Shown here: piece after piece, positions 44,439-53,941 of the stretch
How positions within the stretch are numbered: position 1 is the first letter of the stretch
How the letters are laid out: every line of letters begins with the position of its first letter
NCBI GenBank assembly: GCA_019115765.1
Contig: DXCZ01000104.1
Location: 1 to 61,265, forward strand
Origin: Candidatus Mediterraneibacter stercoripullorum
GTDB lineage: Bacteria > Bacillota > Clostridia > Lachnospirales > Lachnospiraceae
Reading direction: 5' to 3'
Length of the DNA stretch: 61,265 nucleotides
Notes under the pieces: generated by a model
Told to the model about the DNA's origin: nothing
Database searches by the model: none
What the model saw: the letters and a program-made list of their open reading frames with translations, nothing else
Program-made: the position numbers and the translations under genes

Positions 44439-45755
44439 TTATTCTCCCCATAGCCGTAATTCCGTCTCGTAATATTCCGCTGCCGCCTCTTCTGCCGTAA
44501 TCTCTCCGGACGCGATCTTTTCCAGTATCTTTTCCAGAGTATCGTTCAGTTCGATCCATCCGTCCGGGCTTGCGGGATTGATCTCGGAACAGTTCGGCGC
44601 GATCACGTCCGTCACAAATTCAAAGGATTCCCGCTCTGTTCTCGGCAGTTTATCCATGATCTCATCCAGTACAGCGGTTGATACCGGTATTCCCCGCTCT
44701 CCAAGAAGAATGTTATTTGCATCCGTTGAATTGATCAGGTAGTTGATCACTGCCACAGCTTCATCCGGATACTGCGTATCCGCACTCACACTGAAAAACA
44801 TGCTCGGGTTCAGAAAGTTGGACTTCTCGGGATCACTGGTCGGGATCGTAGTGATCCCGATCTCCACTCCATTAGGCGCTGCTTCCTGAAAAGCCGTCAA
44901 CAGCTCAGAACCTCCGTGTACAGTACACCAGGCCATTGTTCTGGGAATGGATCCATATACCATAGGATCCGTTTCAACTGCGGTCATATCCCCATAATCC
45001 GGCCTGAGATGCCATCCCTCTTCTATTCCTTTCTCCAGTATTTCAAAAAAAGGAATGTAAGCTTTTCCACTGTCGACAGGCACCTGACTACCGTTCAGAG
45101 AGATTCCTTCCACTCTTGCCCACTGAGTCATAAAGATATTTCCGTCAATGGGGCAGAGATTTGCCCTATAACCAGTCTTTTCAGTGACTTCTTTTGCGAT
45201 TTCCACAAATTCGTCATAAGTCATATTGTCTTTCATTGTAATCCCGCATTCATCTGTAACCGTCTTGTTGTAAAACAGACAATAGGCATTGATCCCCGCC
45301 GCGATCCCATAGATGCCGTCTCCTGACCTTCCAAGTTCCAGTATATCTTCCGGAATATCTGAAACATCCAGCGCGCCGCTCTCTATATATGGAGTCAGAT
45401 CCAGCAGGATATCTTTCTCCACATAGGAATTCAACTGGTCATATCCCATCTGGACCAGATCCGGCATGGTCTTTCCCGCTGCATGGAACTCCATTTTCTC
45501 CCAGTAGTCCGGCTCGGGATAACTTTTTCCCTCGATCGTCACGCCAGCGTGTTCCTTTTGGTACAGTTCAAGAACTCTCTGCGTCCTCAGATCCCGTACT
45601 TCATTTCCCCACCATATCATGTTCAGCTTTACCTGGCTGTCCTGCATTTCAGCTTCCTGATCTTTTCCGCATCCGGCAAGTGCGCAGATCACAAGAAGAG
45701 CGATCATGACTGCCGCTGCTTTTATGCCGCGGCAGAAACCTTTTTTTACTTTCAT
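44439..45755 (-). CDS. Extracellular sugar-binding lipoprotein (ABC importer type), orphan
   Basis: 438 aa. Signal peptide with lipobox LAGC (Cys about 29); family 1 solute-binding fold with a sugar-like pocket region (NMIWWGNEVRDLRT, IAAGINAYCLFYNKTV). It lies back to back with the YesM/YesN two-component genes and has no permeases beside it. It may serve the ABC importer at 53-56.6 kb or present the sugar to the sensor kinase. A weak promoter (TTTTCA, 17 nt, TATACT) is upstream. Confidence 0.85.
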   Translation of the reverse strand: MKVKKGFCRGIKAAAVMIALLVICALAGCGKDQEAEMQDSQVKLNMIWWGNEVRDLRTQRVLELYQKEHAGVTIEGKSYPEPDYWEKMEFHAAGKTMPDLVQMGYDQLNSYVEKDILLDLTPYIESGALDVSDIPEDILELGRSGDGIYGIAAGINAYCLFYNKTVTDECGITMKDNMTYDEFVEIAKEVTEKTGYRANLCPIDGNIFMTQWARVEGISLNGSQVPVDSGKAYIPFFEILEKGIEEGWHLRPDYGDMTAVETDPMVYGSIPRTMAWCTVHGGSELLTAFQEAAPNGVEIGITTIPTSDPEKSNFLNPSMFFSVSADTQYPDEAVAVINYLINSTDANNILLGERGIPVSTAVLDEIMDKLPRTERESFEFVTDVIAPNCSEINPASPDGWIELNDTLEKILEKIASGEITAEEAAAEYYETELRLWGE

Positions 45756-45804
45756 ATCCGCCGTTCCTCTTTCTTTTATCCTTTATAGTATCCTTATAAT
45801 TTTC

Positions 45805-45833
45805 AGTATACCGTTTCACTGTTTTATTGAAAA
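45805..45833 (-). promoter_or_regulatory. Possible promoter of the orphan binding-protein gene
   Basis: Minus strand: TTTTCA (45828-45833), 17-nt spacer, TATACT (45805-45810). The poor -35 fits an activator-dependent promoter. Confidence 0.45.
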
Positions 45834-45888
45834 GACACAAAACCTATTTTCCCAACACATAACCGACCGTCATATTTAAATAAACGTG

Positions 45889-45918
45889 GATTTTTCCCGA
45901 ACAGATAGATTTTTCCCG
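45889..45918 (+). promoter_or_regulatory. Direct repeats upstream of the YesM-like kinase gene
   Basis: GATTTTTCCCG occurs at 45889-45899 and 45908-45918, 19 bp apart start to start (about two helical turns). A partial copy (ATTTTCCC) lies near 45846-45853. Candidate binding site for the AraC-type regulator encoded downstream, controlling either divergent gene. Confidence 0.5.
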
Positions 45919-45960
45919 GAAAATCTGCTAAATTAATAGAATTATCACAGAGGTGTTCCC

Positions 45961-47763
45961 ATGAAAAATATACTTTATGAAAAATTTAAGAATATCCCTT
46001 TATCAAAGAAAATACTGATCATCCTGTTCTTTACGATCCTTGTCTCCTCACTGCTGCTCTACGCCGGGTATCTGATGATCATCTCTTCCAATAACGGACA
46101 GCTGTATCAGACATCCAGCCGTATGCTCTCGTCCGCATCCGAAGACATCTCGCAGGATCTGGATGCTCTGGAGAAAATGGGTGATTCTATTCTTCAGGAT
46201 GAAACGATCCAGAACGCATTGTACCAATGCAGAAACACAACAGACGCCGCGGCTCTTCAGAACGCGCACTCTTCCATTTATACAGCGGTCAATTCCTATT
46301 ATCAGAGATACAAGGCAAATCATGTGAACTATGTCCAGATCGTCAATGAGGATTTTACCGCAATGGCTTCCGCCTCAAATTCACGCGTGATCCCTTCCGA
46401 GATCCAGCGTATGCTGATCAGCCGGGCTGAGGAACAGGACGGACATCTTTCGTGGGTTACGGATTTCAGCGGCTCCTACGGCATCTTTCTTGTCAGAGAG
46501 CTGAAGCGCACGGAAAATCTTTCTCTTGATAACCTGGGCGTACTGATCATCAGCGTAGATATGAACGGGCTGCACGAAGACATCTCCTATGCCAACTCTG
46601 CCTTCCCGATATCTTACGCACTGTATTCTGAGGATAAGAATCTCTATCTGTCTGATAATCTGGAAGGGCTGAACCAGAAAGAACTGAGCGGCATCTCGCC
46701 CGCGTCCTACGACATCAGAGATATCAACGGACAGAAATACCTCATTGTCAAGGGACAGATCATCACAACGGGATGGGATTATTACTGTCTGGCTTCATAT
46801 AACAGCATGTACAGGAATATCCGGGTGATCCAGAGACTGTTCTTTGTAGTCATCATCATAAGCATACTGGTCAGCGTATGGCTCATGAAATTGATGATGA
46901 GACCGCTGAACGATGATTTTGATAAACTGACCCAAAAAATACAGATGTTTGGGAACGGAGATCTTTCTGTTCCCAAAACCCCGGATTCCTATGCGGACCG
47001 GCATGATGAGATCGGGCTTATCCACCAGCAGTTTGACTCTATGGCGGAAAGTATCCGTACTCTCATCAAGGAGAACTACGAGTCCAGGCTTCAGGCAAAA
47101 GAAGCACAGCTCAAAGCTCTGGAGATGCAGATCAATCCGCATTTTCTGTACAATACGCTCCAGACTATAAACTGGCGGGCCAAGATGCTGCATGATAGCC
47201 AGATATCCACTATGACGGAATCACTGGGCAAATTTCTCCGCATCACGCTCAGCAAGAACAATGAAGACTCTTCTCTCGGGCAGGAACTGGAGCTGGTGCA
47301 GTATTATATCAACATCCAGGAACTCCGGTTTGATGAAGATCTTTCCTATGAAACCGACATTCCTAAAGACTGCATGCGCGCTTATCTTCCCAAGTTTACT
47401 CTTCAGCCTCTTGTTGAAAATGCCATACGCTATGGGCTTGAGGAAGGCGAAGACGGCTGCCATATCCGTGTGACAGCTTCTGTGAGTGATGGAAAACTGA
47501 CGATCCGTGTTGCCAACACAGGCTCCTCTTTCGAAGATCATTTTCTGGAAAAGCTGATGTCAAAAGAGATCCTTCCCCATGGCTTCGGCATAGGTGTTCT
47601 CAATGTAAACAGCCGTCTGGAGCTGGCGTATGGCAGCGACTACTCTATAGAGTTTACAAATGTGGATGATCAGGCAACCGTAAATATCACGATCCCGTTC
47701 CGAACGGGAAAACCGGAGCCCCCTTCCGGGATCAGTAACAGAACAGGAGAATTAAAATGCTGA
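45961..47763 (+). CDS. YesM-type sensor histidine kinase (LytS-like His_kinase domain)
   Basis: 600 aa. Membrane helices at about 16-38 and 283-305 flank a 240-residue extracytoplasmic dCache-like sensor; then HAMP (about 310-365) and a His_kinase/HATPase pair with QINPHFLYNTLQTINW (phospho-His) and PLVENAIRYGLE. The G region GFGIGVLNVNSRL is present. Such kinases sense carbohydrates and partner with AraC-type regulators. The stop overlaps the start of the regulator gene by 7 nt. Confidence 0.92.
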   Translation: MKNILYEKFKNIPLSKKILIILFFTILVSSLLLYAGYLMIISSNNGQLYQTSSRMLSSASEDISQDLDALEKMGDSILQDETIQNALYQCRNTTDAAALQNAHSSIYTAVNSYYQRYKANHVNYVQIVNEDFTAMASASNSRVIPSEIQRMLISRAEEQDGHLSWVTDFSGSYGIFLVRELKRTENLSLDNLGVLIISVDMNGLHEDISYANSAFPISYALYSEDKNLYLSDNLEGLNQKELSGISPASYDIRDINGQKYLIVKGQIITTGWDYYCLASYNSMYRNIRVIQRLFFVVIIISILVSVWLMKLMMRPLNDDFDKLTQKIQMFGNGDLSVPKTPDSYADRHDEIGLIHQQFDSMAESIRTLIKENYESRLQAKEAQLKALEMQINPHFLYNTLQTINWRAKMLHDSQISTMTESLGKFLRITLSKNNEDSSLGQELELVQYYINIQELRFDEDLSYETDIPKDCMRAYLPKFTLQPLVENAIRYGLEEGEDGCHIRVTASVSDGKLTIRVANTGSSFEDHFLEKLMSKEILPHGFGIGVLNVNSRLELAYGSDYSIEFTNVDDQATVNITIPFRTGKPEPPSGISNRTGELKC

Positions 47764-49313
47764 GATTATTAATTGCAGATGATGAAAAGATCATACGTGA
47801 AACTATAAGTACGCTGATCGACTGGAAAAGTATGAACATCGAGGTCATAGGAGTATGCAGGGACGGACTTGAGGCATATGACGCCATTTTGGATAAATAT
47901 CCGGATATCGTCCTTACCGACATACAGATGCCCAGGCTTTCCGGTCTTGAACTGATACGGAAGATCACTCAGAACCACGATGACATCCAGTTTATCATTC
48001 TTTCCGGATACAATGATTTTTCTTACGCCAAGGAGGCCATGAGCTACGGGATCAGACATTATATCCTGAAACCGTGCAGCGAGGATGAGATCATCACTGC
48101 TGTCAAAGAAGCAGTCAGAGACCATTATCAGAATATCCGAGTCCGGGATCTTTATCATGATCCTCAGTCGCAGTATTTTTATGAGACGATCACATATGAT
48201 ATGCTCCTGCATGTCCTGTCTTCCGGCCAGCCTCTCAGACAGATTGCGGACACTTATGAGACACATATTGATTTCTACTACACAGGGTACCAGCTGTATT
48301 ACCTGTTCTTTATCGAAGAATCCGTGCTGCAGGACTGCCTTGCCCGGATACGCGGCATGATGGATTCCGGTCGGATACCGTATATCTATACTTTTGTATA
48401 TGTAACAAATACACTGCTGTTCTTCTTCCGCGATGACAGCGGAACTGATTTTGAGGAAATTGATTCTCTACTGCTGAAAAATATTCCCATGCTGACGGAT
48501 GATTCTCCGCAGAGCTATAAACGCGAGTATTATCCCAATCTGACAGACATGCTGGGCACACTTCAGAAGAAGGTCAGACGCTACGCCTCGATCCGGCTGT
48601 TTTCCAGCACTCAGCAGATCTCTGTATGCAATTATGATTCCATGATCCTTGAGATAACGGCCATGGCGGATGAGCTCTTCCATACCGGGGATGAGAACAG
48701 CCTGTCAGACAGACTGGAAGCCCTGAGAAAGCTTCTGCGTTCCGCATCCGGGATCGAGTTTCTCCGGTCTGTTTCCGGAAGTCTCCTGCTGCAGACTCTG
48801 CACTTGAGCAGTTTTTACACGATGAACGATATCACAGGTTTTATGATGACTCTGGATAAAATGGATGATCCGGATGAAATATGCGATTTTGTGATCGGAA
48901 AGCTCCGGATGGCATGTATGACGCATACAAATGAAAACAAGCCTTACAAATCATTTATCCAGGAGATCCTTGCTTACACAAACGAACATCTCAGCTCCCC
49001 GGAACTGACTCTGAAATGGATCGCGGAAAATCATTTATACATGAATGTAGATTATGTCAGCAGGCAGTTTGTTCTGCAGACCGGCATCCGTTTCTCCGCC
49101 TATCTGAATGAACTCAGGATCAAAAAGGCCAAAGAGCTTCTTCTGAGCAGCGGCAATGAGAAGATCTATAGTGTGGCGGAACAGGTCGGATGCGGCAACA
49201 ATCCTCAATATTTCAGTCATCTGTTTAAGAAATATACCCACATGTCCCCGAAAGAGTATATACAGAAAATGAAATCAGAACCTGACAGCTCATCGGAGGA
49301 TCCTCAGAAATAA
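47757..49313 (+). CDS. YesN-type response regulator with AraC output domain
   Basis: 518 aa. Receiver domain (1-125) with acidic pocket ADDEK, phospho-Asp in IVLTDIQMPRLSG and Lys in YILKPCSE; a middle region (130-400) without recognised domain; C-terminal AraC HTH pair (about 405-505; MNVDYVSRQFVLQTGIRFSAYL, VAEQVGCGNNPQYFSHLFKKY). It probably activates sugar-uptake genes nearby on signal from the overlapping kinase gene. RBS AGGAG lies inside the kinase 3' end. Confidence 0.92.
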   Translation: MLRLLIADDEKIIRETISTLIDWKSMNIEVIGVCRDGLEAYDAILDKYPDIVLTDIQMPRLSGLELIRKITQNHDDIQFIILSGYNDFSYAKEAMSYGIRHYILKPCSEDEIITAVKEAVRDHYQNIRVRDLYHDPQSQYFYETITYDMLLHVLSSGQPLRQIADTYETHIDFYYTGYQLYYLFFIEESVLQDCLARIRGMMDSGRIPYIYTFVYVTNTLLFFFRDDSGTDFEEIDSLLLKNIPMLTDDSPQSYKREYYPNLTDMLGTLQKKVRRYASIRLFSSTQQISVCNYDSMILEITAMADELFHTGDENSLSDRLEALRKLLRSASGIEFLRSVSGSLLLQTLHLSSFYTMNDITGFMMTLDKMDDPDEICDFVIGKLRMACMTHTNENKPYKSFIQEILAYTNEHLSSPELTLKWIAENHLYMNVDYVSRQFVLQTGIRFSAYLNELRIKKAKELLLSSGNEKIYSVAEQVGCGNNPQYFSHLFKKYTHMSPKEYIQKMKSEPDSSSEDPQK

Positions 49314-49316
49314 CAG

Positions 49317-49353
49317 AAAGGGAATGGCGCTCCCTGCGGGCGTCATTCCCTTT
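49317..49353 (+). terminator. Terminator after the YesN-like gene
   Basis: Ten-base-pair stem AAAGGGAATG/CATTCCCTTT (49317-49326, 49344-49353) plus an inner GCG/CGT-like extension, and TTTT. It sits between convergent genes and could serve both. Confidence 0.75.
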
Positions 49354-49398
49354 TCCATTTCTTTTCCGCTCTTGATCCTCTGTCACATTTTCATCTTC

Positions 49399-50049
49399 TT
49401 ACAGATACGGGATGTACTGATCCACCGACCCGATCACAAGATCAGCCATGGGGAGATTCTCTTTTTTCCCGATCCCTACCGCCTTCATCCCCGCTGTTTT
49501 TGCCGCCTGAAGACCTGCCGCGGAATCCTCGAACACGATACATTCCTTACAGGGTATATGAAGGATCTCCGCCGCCCTTACGAATACCTCCGGATCCGGT
49601 TTTGCCTTCGAAACCTGTGTTCCGTCAACCACCGCGTCAAAATATTTCGCGATATCCAGACGTTCCAGGATCAGCGGCGCGTTTTTGCTGGCGGAACCAA
49701 GGGCGGTCTTCATATTCTTTTCTTTTAGTTTTACAAAAAGATCTGTCACTCCGCCGAACAGTTCTTCCTTCTTAAGCTTTTTGATCATTTCCACATAGAT
49801 CCTGTTTTTCTTATCCGCCATCTTTTCCTTTTCTTCCTGTGAAAACCTGTCGGATAATCCGCCGAATCCAAGCAGAAAATCCAGAGATTTCATTCTGGAG
49901 ACGCCTTTCAGGGCCTCGTTCTGCTCAATGGTAAAGTCAAATCCCAGTTCATCCGCCAGACTCTTCCATGCAAGATAATGGTACTTTGCCGTATCCACCA
50001 GAACACCGTCCAGATCAAATATGGCACAACTGTATTTCTTATTTTCCAT
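49399..50049 (-). CDS. pgmB: Beta-phosphoglucomutase
   Basis: 216 aa HAD-family enzyme that turns beta-D-glucose 1-phosphate into glucose 6-phosphate. Nucleophile/acid Asp pair in FDLDGVLVDT (residues 11-20), KGVSRMKSLDFLL cap region with the substrate Arg, SASKNAP motif and EDSAAGLQAAKTAGM. It follows the GH65 phosphorylase gene by 3 bp, the standard pair because the phosphorylase releases the beta-anomer. Confidence 0.93.
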   Translation of the reverse strand: MENKKYSCAIFDLDGVLVDTAKYHYLAWKSLADELGFDFTIEQNEALKGVSRMKSLDFLLGFGGLSDRFSQEEKEKMADKKNRIYVEMIKKLKKEELFGGVTDLFVKLKEKNMKTALGSASKNAPLILERLDIAKYFDAVVDGTQVSKAKPDPEVFVRAAEILHIPCKECIVFEDSAAGLQAAKTAGMKAVGIGKKENLPMADLVIGSVDQYIPYL

Positions 50050-50052
50050 TTT

Positions 50053-52344
50053 CTAACCTCTCATTTCGACTGTGATCTCATCTGACAGCTCATACACTTC
50101 ATCATATACGTGGATCTCAACAGGATCGCCTTTTTTCAGGCTGAATCTGCATTGATCCCTGTCAGCATTTATCTCGATCCGGCTGCCTCTTAGGCACAGA
50201 TCCAGCCGGATGCCGTTCCATTCGTCCGGCAGGATCGGACGGAAGAAGAAGCCGCCTTCCTTTACTCGCAGACCTAAGAATCCATATACGACAGCCATAT
50301 AAGTCCCGCCCATATTTGCGGTGTGTATGCCGTCCTTCGTATTTTTCTGTGAATTATTGATATCTGTTTTGGAAGAGAAATCAAAATACTGATATGCCTT
50401 TTCTTTTTCTCCCAGCTTCGCCGCTATAATACTGAATATGCATCTCGACAGCGAAGAATCATGAGTAGTGATCTTTTCATAATACTCAAAAGAGTTTCTG
50501 ATCGTAGACAACTCCTGCTCATCCTCAAACAGGAAATGAGCAAGTACGGTATCCGCCTGTTTGCATACCTGATAACGGTAGATATGATACAGGAAATTTC
50601 TTTGCATCAGCGGGCCGGCTCCTTCCGGTATGGATGCCATATCCCACACCTTTTTGGACAAGAAGCTGTCGTCCTGAGGATTGATATCAAGTTCTTCATC
50701 GTAAGGAAGATACATGGCCTCCGCTGCCGTCTTAAATCCTGTGATCTCCGATTCTGTAATGCCGATCTTATCCTGCAGCTTTTCCAGCTGTCCTTTCTCT
50801 TTCAGTTTTTCATACAGTTTTGCCGCCCAGATCAGGTTGTGTTTGGCCGTCAGATTCGTATAGTAATTGTTATTTACGACACAGGTATACTCGTCCGGAC
50901 CGGTCACATCATGAATGTGGAACTTTCCTTTGTAAAAGTTTCCCAGATCGTACCATATCCGGGCTGTCTCCATAACGATCTCGGCGCCCTGCTCCACGAT
51001 ATAATCCCAGTCTCCTGTGATTAGATAATACTGGATGATCCCGTATGTAATGTCTCCGATTATGTGATACTGGGCTCCGCCCGACGGGTAATAATAGGAG
51101 CATTCTTTTCCGTTAATAGTCCTCCACGGGAACAGCGCTCCTTTCGGATGTCCCATTTTCACGGCATTCTCCCTTGCCTGATCCAGGATATGATACCGGT
51201 AACCGAGCAGTTTTCTCGCTACTTCCGGCTGGGTCAGGGAGAAGAACGGGAGCATATACATCTCCGTATCCCAGAAATAATGTCCCTCATATCCTTCACC
51301 GCTCAATCCTTTTGCGCCGATATTGCTGACTCCGTCAAGCCCAGCCGACTGCAGGAGACCGTACTGACTGAAATGGAGAGACAGGTTCAGCTCTTCATCT
51401 CCGCTGATCTCGATCGCGCATCCTTCCCAGAATTTCTCAAGGAATTCCTCCTGTTTCCCGTACCAGTATCCGGAGCCTTTTTCCACTGCCAGATCCAGAA
51501 GCCTCAGAGCCTCTTCCTTTACATCAGCGTATCTCAGGGAATCACAGAGAATACTGTACTTTTCCGCGCAGCTCCATTTTCCTTCTTCAGCTCCGAACTC
51601 GATCCTGTCTGTAATGCTCTTTTCATCACATACCAGAGTCTGGGAGACCGGACCGGAAAAGACATGGCTGACCGCGCATGCGGCTTCCAGACCTGACCTT
51701 ACCGTCTCCGATACAAGGATGCCTGTTGTGCCGTCCGCCTCAACATCTTTCACACGCATATGTATCCTCTTCTCTCCGGCAACCCTGGAATCCTTTTTGT
51801 TAAAATAGTTATACACATCGCCTGACTGGACAGATTCCATTTTCACTGTTCCGGAGAAATTCAGCGGACAGATCCGGTATCTGATCAGGAAAAGAGGAAG
51901 CATTTCAAAAGACGCCATCCTCTCGATCCGAACGCTTACTTTTCTTCCGGCCGGCGACTCCCATACAAATGATCTTGAGGTAATCCCCTTTTTCATATCC
52001 AGCGTTCTGCGGTATTCTGTCACATTGCCCGTGAACAGGTCCAGTTCTTCTCCTTCGATCCATATTTTTACGGACTGAGTGTCAAAAACATTGACCATGG
52101 AATGTTTTTCCTGAATAAATCCGATGTGCCATTCTTCGGTGCTGATCTTGTAGGAATTATAAAATCCATTGATATACTGTCCCCGGATCGTGTCGTATCC
52201 CTCCGGATATCCTTCTTCAAAATTCCCCCTCACTCCCTGATAACCGTTGGCATTGTGGAACAGCGTCTCATTGATCAGCAATTCTTCATTGTCTTTTTCA
52301 AATCCTATTTTTTCCAAAACATAGGATCCTGTACTGTTATTCAT
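50053..52344 (-). CDS. Glycoside hydrolase family 65 disaccharide phosphorylase
   Basis: 763 aa, the usual three-part GH65 protein: N-terminal beta-sandwich (1-270), helical (alpha/alpha)6 barrel, C-terminal sheet. The general acid Glu is in HDVTGPDEYTCVVNNNYYTN (about residue 485), and KGLSGEGYEGHYFWDTEMYM is characteristic. It cleaves an alpha-linked glucose disaccharide (maltose, kojibiose, nigerose or trehalose class) with phosphate, giving beta-glucose 1-phosphate. The exact linkage cannot be read by eye. AAAGGAG is 5 nt before the ATG. It is downstream of ABC-importer genes. Confidence 0.92.
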   Translation of the reverse strand: MNNSTGSYVLEKIGFEKDNEELLINETLFHNANGYQGVRGNFEEGYPEGYDTIRGQYINGFYNSYKISTEEWHIGFIQEKHSMVNVFDTQSVKIWIEGEELDLFTGNVTEYRRTLDMKKGITSRSFVWESPAGRKVSVRIERMASFEMLPLFLIRYRICPLNFSGTVKMESVQSGDVYNYFNKKDSRVAGEKRIHMRVKDVEADGTTGILVSETVRSGLEAACAVSHVFSGPVSQTLVCDEKSITDRIEFGAEEGKWSCAEKYSILCDSLRYADVKEEALRLLDLAVEKGSGYWYGKQEEFLEKFWEGCAIEISGDEELNLSLHFSQYGLLQSAGLDGVSNIGAKGLSGEGYEGHYFWDTEMYMLPFFSLTQPEVARKLLGYRYHILDQARENAVKMGHPKGALFPWRTINGKECSYYYPSGGAQYHIIGDITYGIIQYYLITGDWDYIVEQGAEIVMETARIWYDLGNFYKGKFHIHDVTGPDEYTCVVNNNYYTNLTAKHNLIWAAKLYEKLKEKGQLEKLQDKIGITESEITGFKTAAEAMYLPYDEELDINPQDDSFLSKKVWDMASIPEGAGPLMQRNFLYHIYRYQVCKQADTVLAHFLFEDEQELSTIRNSFEYYEKITTHDSSLSRCIFSIIAAKLGEKEKAYQYFDFSSKTDINNSQKNTKDGIHTANMGGTYMAVVYGFLGLRVKEGGFFFRPILPDEWNGIRLDLCLRGSRIEINADRDQCRFSLKKGDPVEIHVYDEVYELSDEITVEMRG

Positions 52345-52411
52345 ATAAACTCCTTTTCTGACGGCGGATATTCCGTGAAAGACCGCCGTCAGCTGTTTTA
52401 TTTCTTAATCC

Positions 52412-53068
52412 TTATCCGCACAGGAACTCGATAAAATCCTTCGCTTCTTCCGGATGGGCGGCATCCTGCATCACCACAAGATAGCTGTCCCCGTCTATTA
52501 AAAATCCGTACTCTTCCAGTTTCTGATTCCCGGTCATCATGACTCCGTAGCCGTCCTCCGCCCGGATACCGAGAGACTCCTGTTCCTCCTCTGACATGAC
52601 CTTTATAAACGGCTGAAGCATTCCCGACTCCTTATACTGGCCGTAATATTCCTCATCCATGATCATGACATCCGGCAGTTTGTTCTGTATAAAAGAGGAC
52701 AGTTTTATCTCCTTATAGCTGTCAGAGAGCGCCGATCCGGTAAAGAGTATGGTATCGTCTACAAATATCTCATGGAGAGCGCTGCTGTCTCCCATATACT
52801 CCTTGAAATCAGATTCCATCGTCTTCTGGTCGCCGTCCATCGAATCGATAAACACTACATTCAGAAGGATATCCACCTGGGTCCTGTACACAAAATATAT
52901 TCCGAAAATAATGACGAGCAGAGTCAGGAACAGAAGCATGATATGAGTTTTATAGTAGGCAATAACATGTTCTGCTTTCTGCCGTACACTCATTCCCCTG
53001 AAATAGCTTTTTTCAAGTTCTCTTTTTTCTTTCCGGCTCATATCACTTTCATATTTCTTCTGTTCCAT
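52412..53068 (-). CDS. Membrane-anchored protein of unknown function in the sugar-importer operon
   Basis: 218 aa. A charged cytoplasmic start (1-38, KRELEKSYFRGMSVRQKAEHV), one membrane helix (about 42-63), then an external domain whose layout (QKTMESDFKEYM, PDVMIMDEEYYGQY, FIEFLCG end) loosely resembles part of a solute-binding protein. It is placed between the permease genes and the GH65 gene, so it is co-transcribed with the importer. Similar small anchored proteins occur in Lachnospiraceae sugar operons. Function unknown; accessory ligand-handling is possible. Confidence 0.75.
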   Translation of the reverse strand: MEQKKYESDMSRKEKRELEKSYFRGMSVRQKAEHVIAYYKTHIMLLFLTLLVIIFGIYFVYRTQVDILLNVVFIDSMDGDQKTMESDFKEYMGDSSALHEIFVDDTILFTGSALSDSYKEIKLSSFIQNKLPDVMIMDEEYYGQYKESGMLQPFIKVMSEEEQESLGIRAEDGYGVMMTGNQKLEEYGFLIDGDSYLVVMQDAAHPEEAKDFIEFLCG

Positions 53069-53095
53069 ATCTTCTCTTAACTCCTTCCTTTTTCT

Positions 53096-53926
53096 TTATT
53101 CTTTAACACCGCCGCTTGCGATACCTGATACGATCTGCTTCTGGAACAGCAGTACGATGATCAGGGTCGGGATCGTTACGAGCGCCGCGGCAGCCGTGAT
53201 CTGCCCCCAATAAATGGTATATTCATTCTGAAGGCTGGCGATACGGACCGGAACGGACATCCAGCTTACATCCGAGTTCAGTGTCAGTGAAAGAAGATAC
53301 TCGTTCCATGCGGATATAAACGTCAGGATAGCAGATGCAAAAATTCCGGGTGCGGCAATGGGAAAGATGATCTTCCATAAAGTTTTCCACGGAGAACATC
53401 CGTCCATTTTCGCCGCCTCTTCCAGAGAGGCCGGAACCTGTCTGAAATGAGTCATCATGATCCATACCGCACTTGGCAGGGTAATACAGCCGTAAGGCAG
53501 GGTGATCATATAACTGTTCAGCCATCCCAGCTGATAGAACATATTAAAAATAGGTCCGATCAATATCATCTGCGGGAACATAGAAACTCCCAGGATAATG
53601 ACCACCAGAAGAGTCCTGCCTTTAAACCTGAACCTAGCGATAATATAAGCAGACATGGAAGCTGTAATGGTCACATAGACCGTAGTCAGAGCCGCTATGA
53701 TCAGACTGTTCTTGATTGCGTTGAGGACTCCTTTGTCAAAGATCACCGCGATATAATTCTCGATCGTCGGATGGGCGGAGAGCAAAGCATAGGTCGCCGC
53801 CCCGTGGATATCGGCGTCTGTTTTAAAGGAAGTGATCACGATCCATAAAAAGGGAAATACCGTAATAAACAAAAACAGGATAATAAAAACCAGGCAGGCC
53901 CAGTCAAAAGCCGTTTTCTTTTTCAT
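53096..53926 (-). CDS. Sugar ABC transporter permease, MalG-like
   Basis: 276 aa with six predicted helices and the EAA loop EEAAKMDGCSPWKTLWKIIFP (about 190-210) that contacts the ATPase. Second membrane subunit of the importer. GGAGG precedes the start; 15 bp after the MalF-like gene. Confidence 0.93.
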   Translation of the reverse strand: MKKKTAFDWACLVFIILFLFITVFPFLWIVITSFKTDADIHGAATYALLSAHPTIENYIAVIFDKGVLNAIKNSLIIAALTTVYVTITASMSAYIIARFRFKGRTLLVVIILGVSMFPQMILIGPIFNMFYQLGWLNSYMITLPYGCITLPSAVWIMMTHFRQVPASLEEAAKMDGCSPWKTLWKIIFPIAAPGIFASAILTFISAWNEYLLSLTLNSDVSWMSVPVRIASLQNEYTIYWGQITAAAALVTIPTLIIVLLFQKQIVSGIASGGVKE

Positions 53927-53941
53927 CTCAATTCCTCCTTC

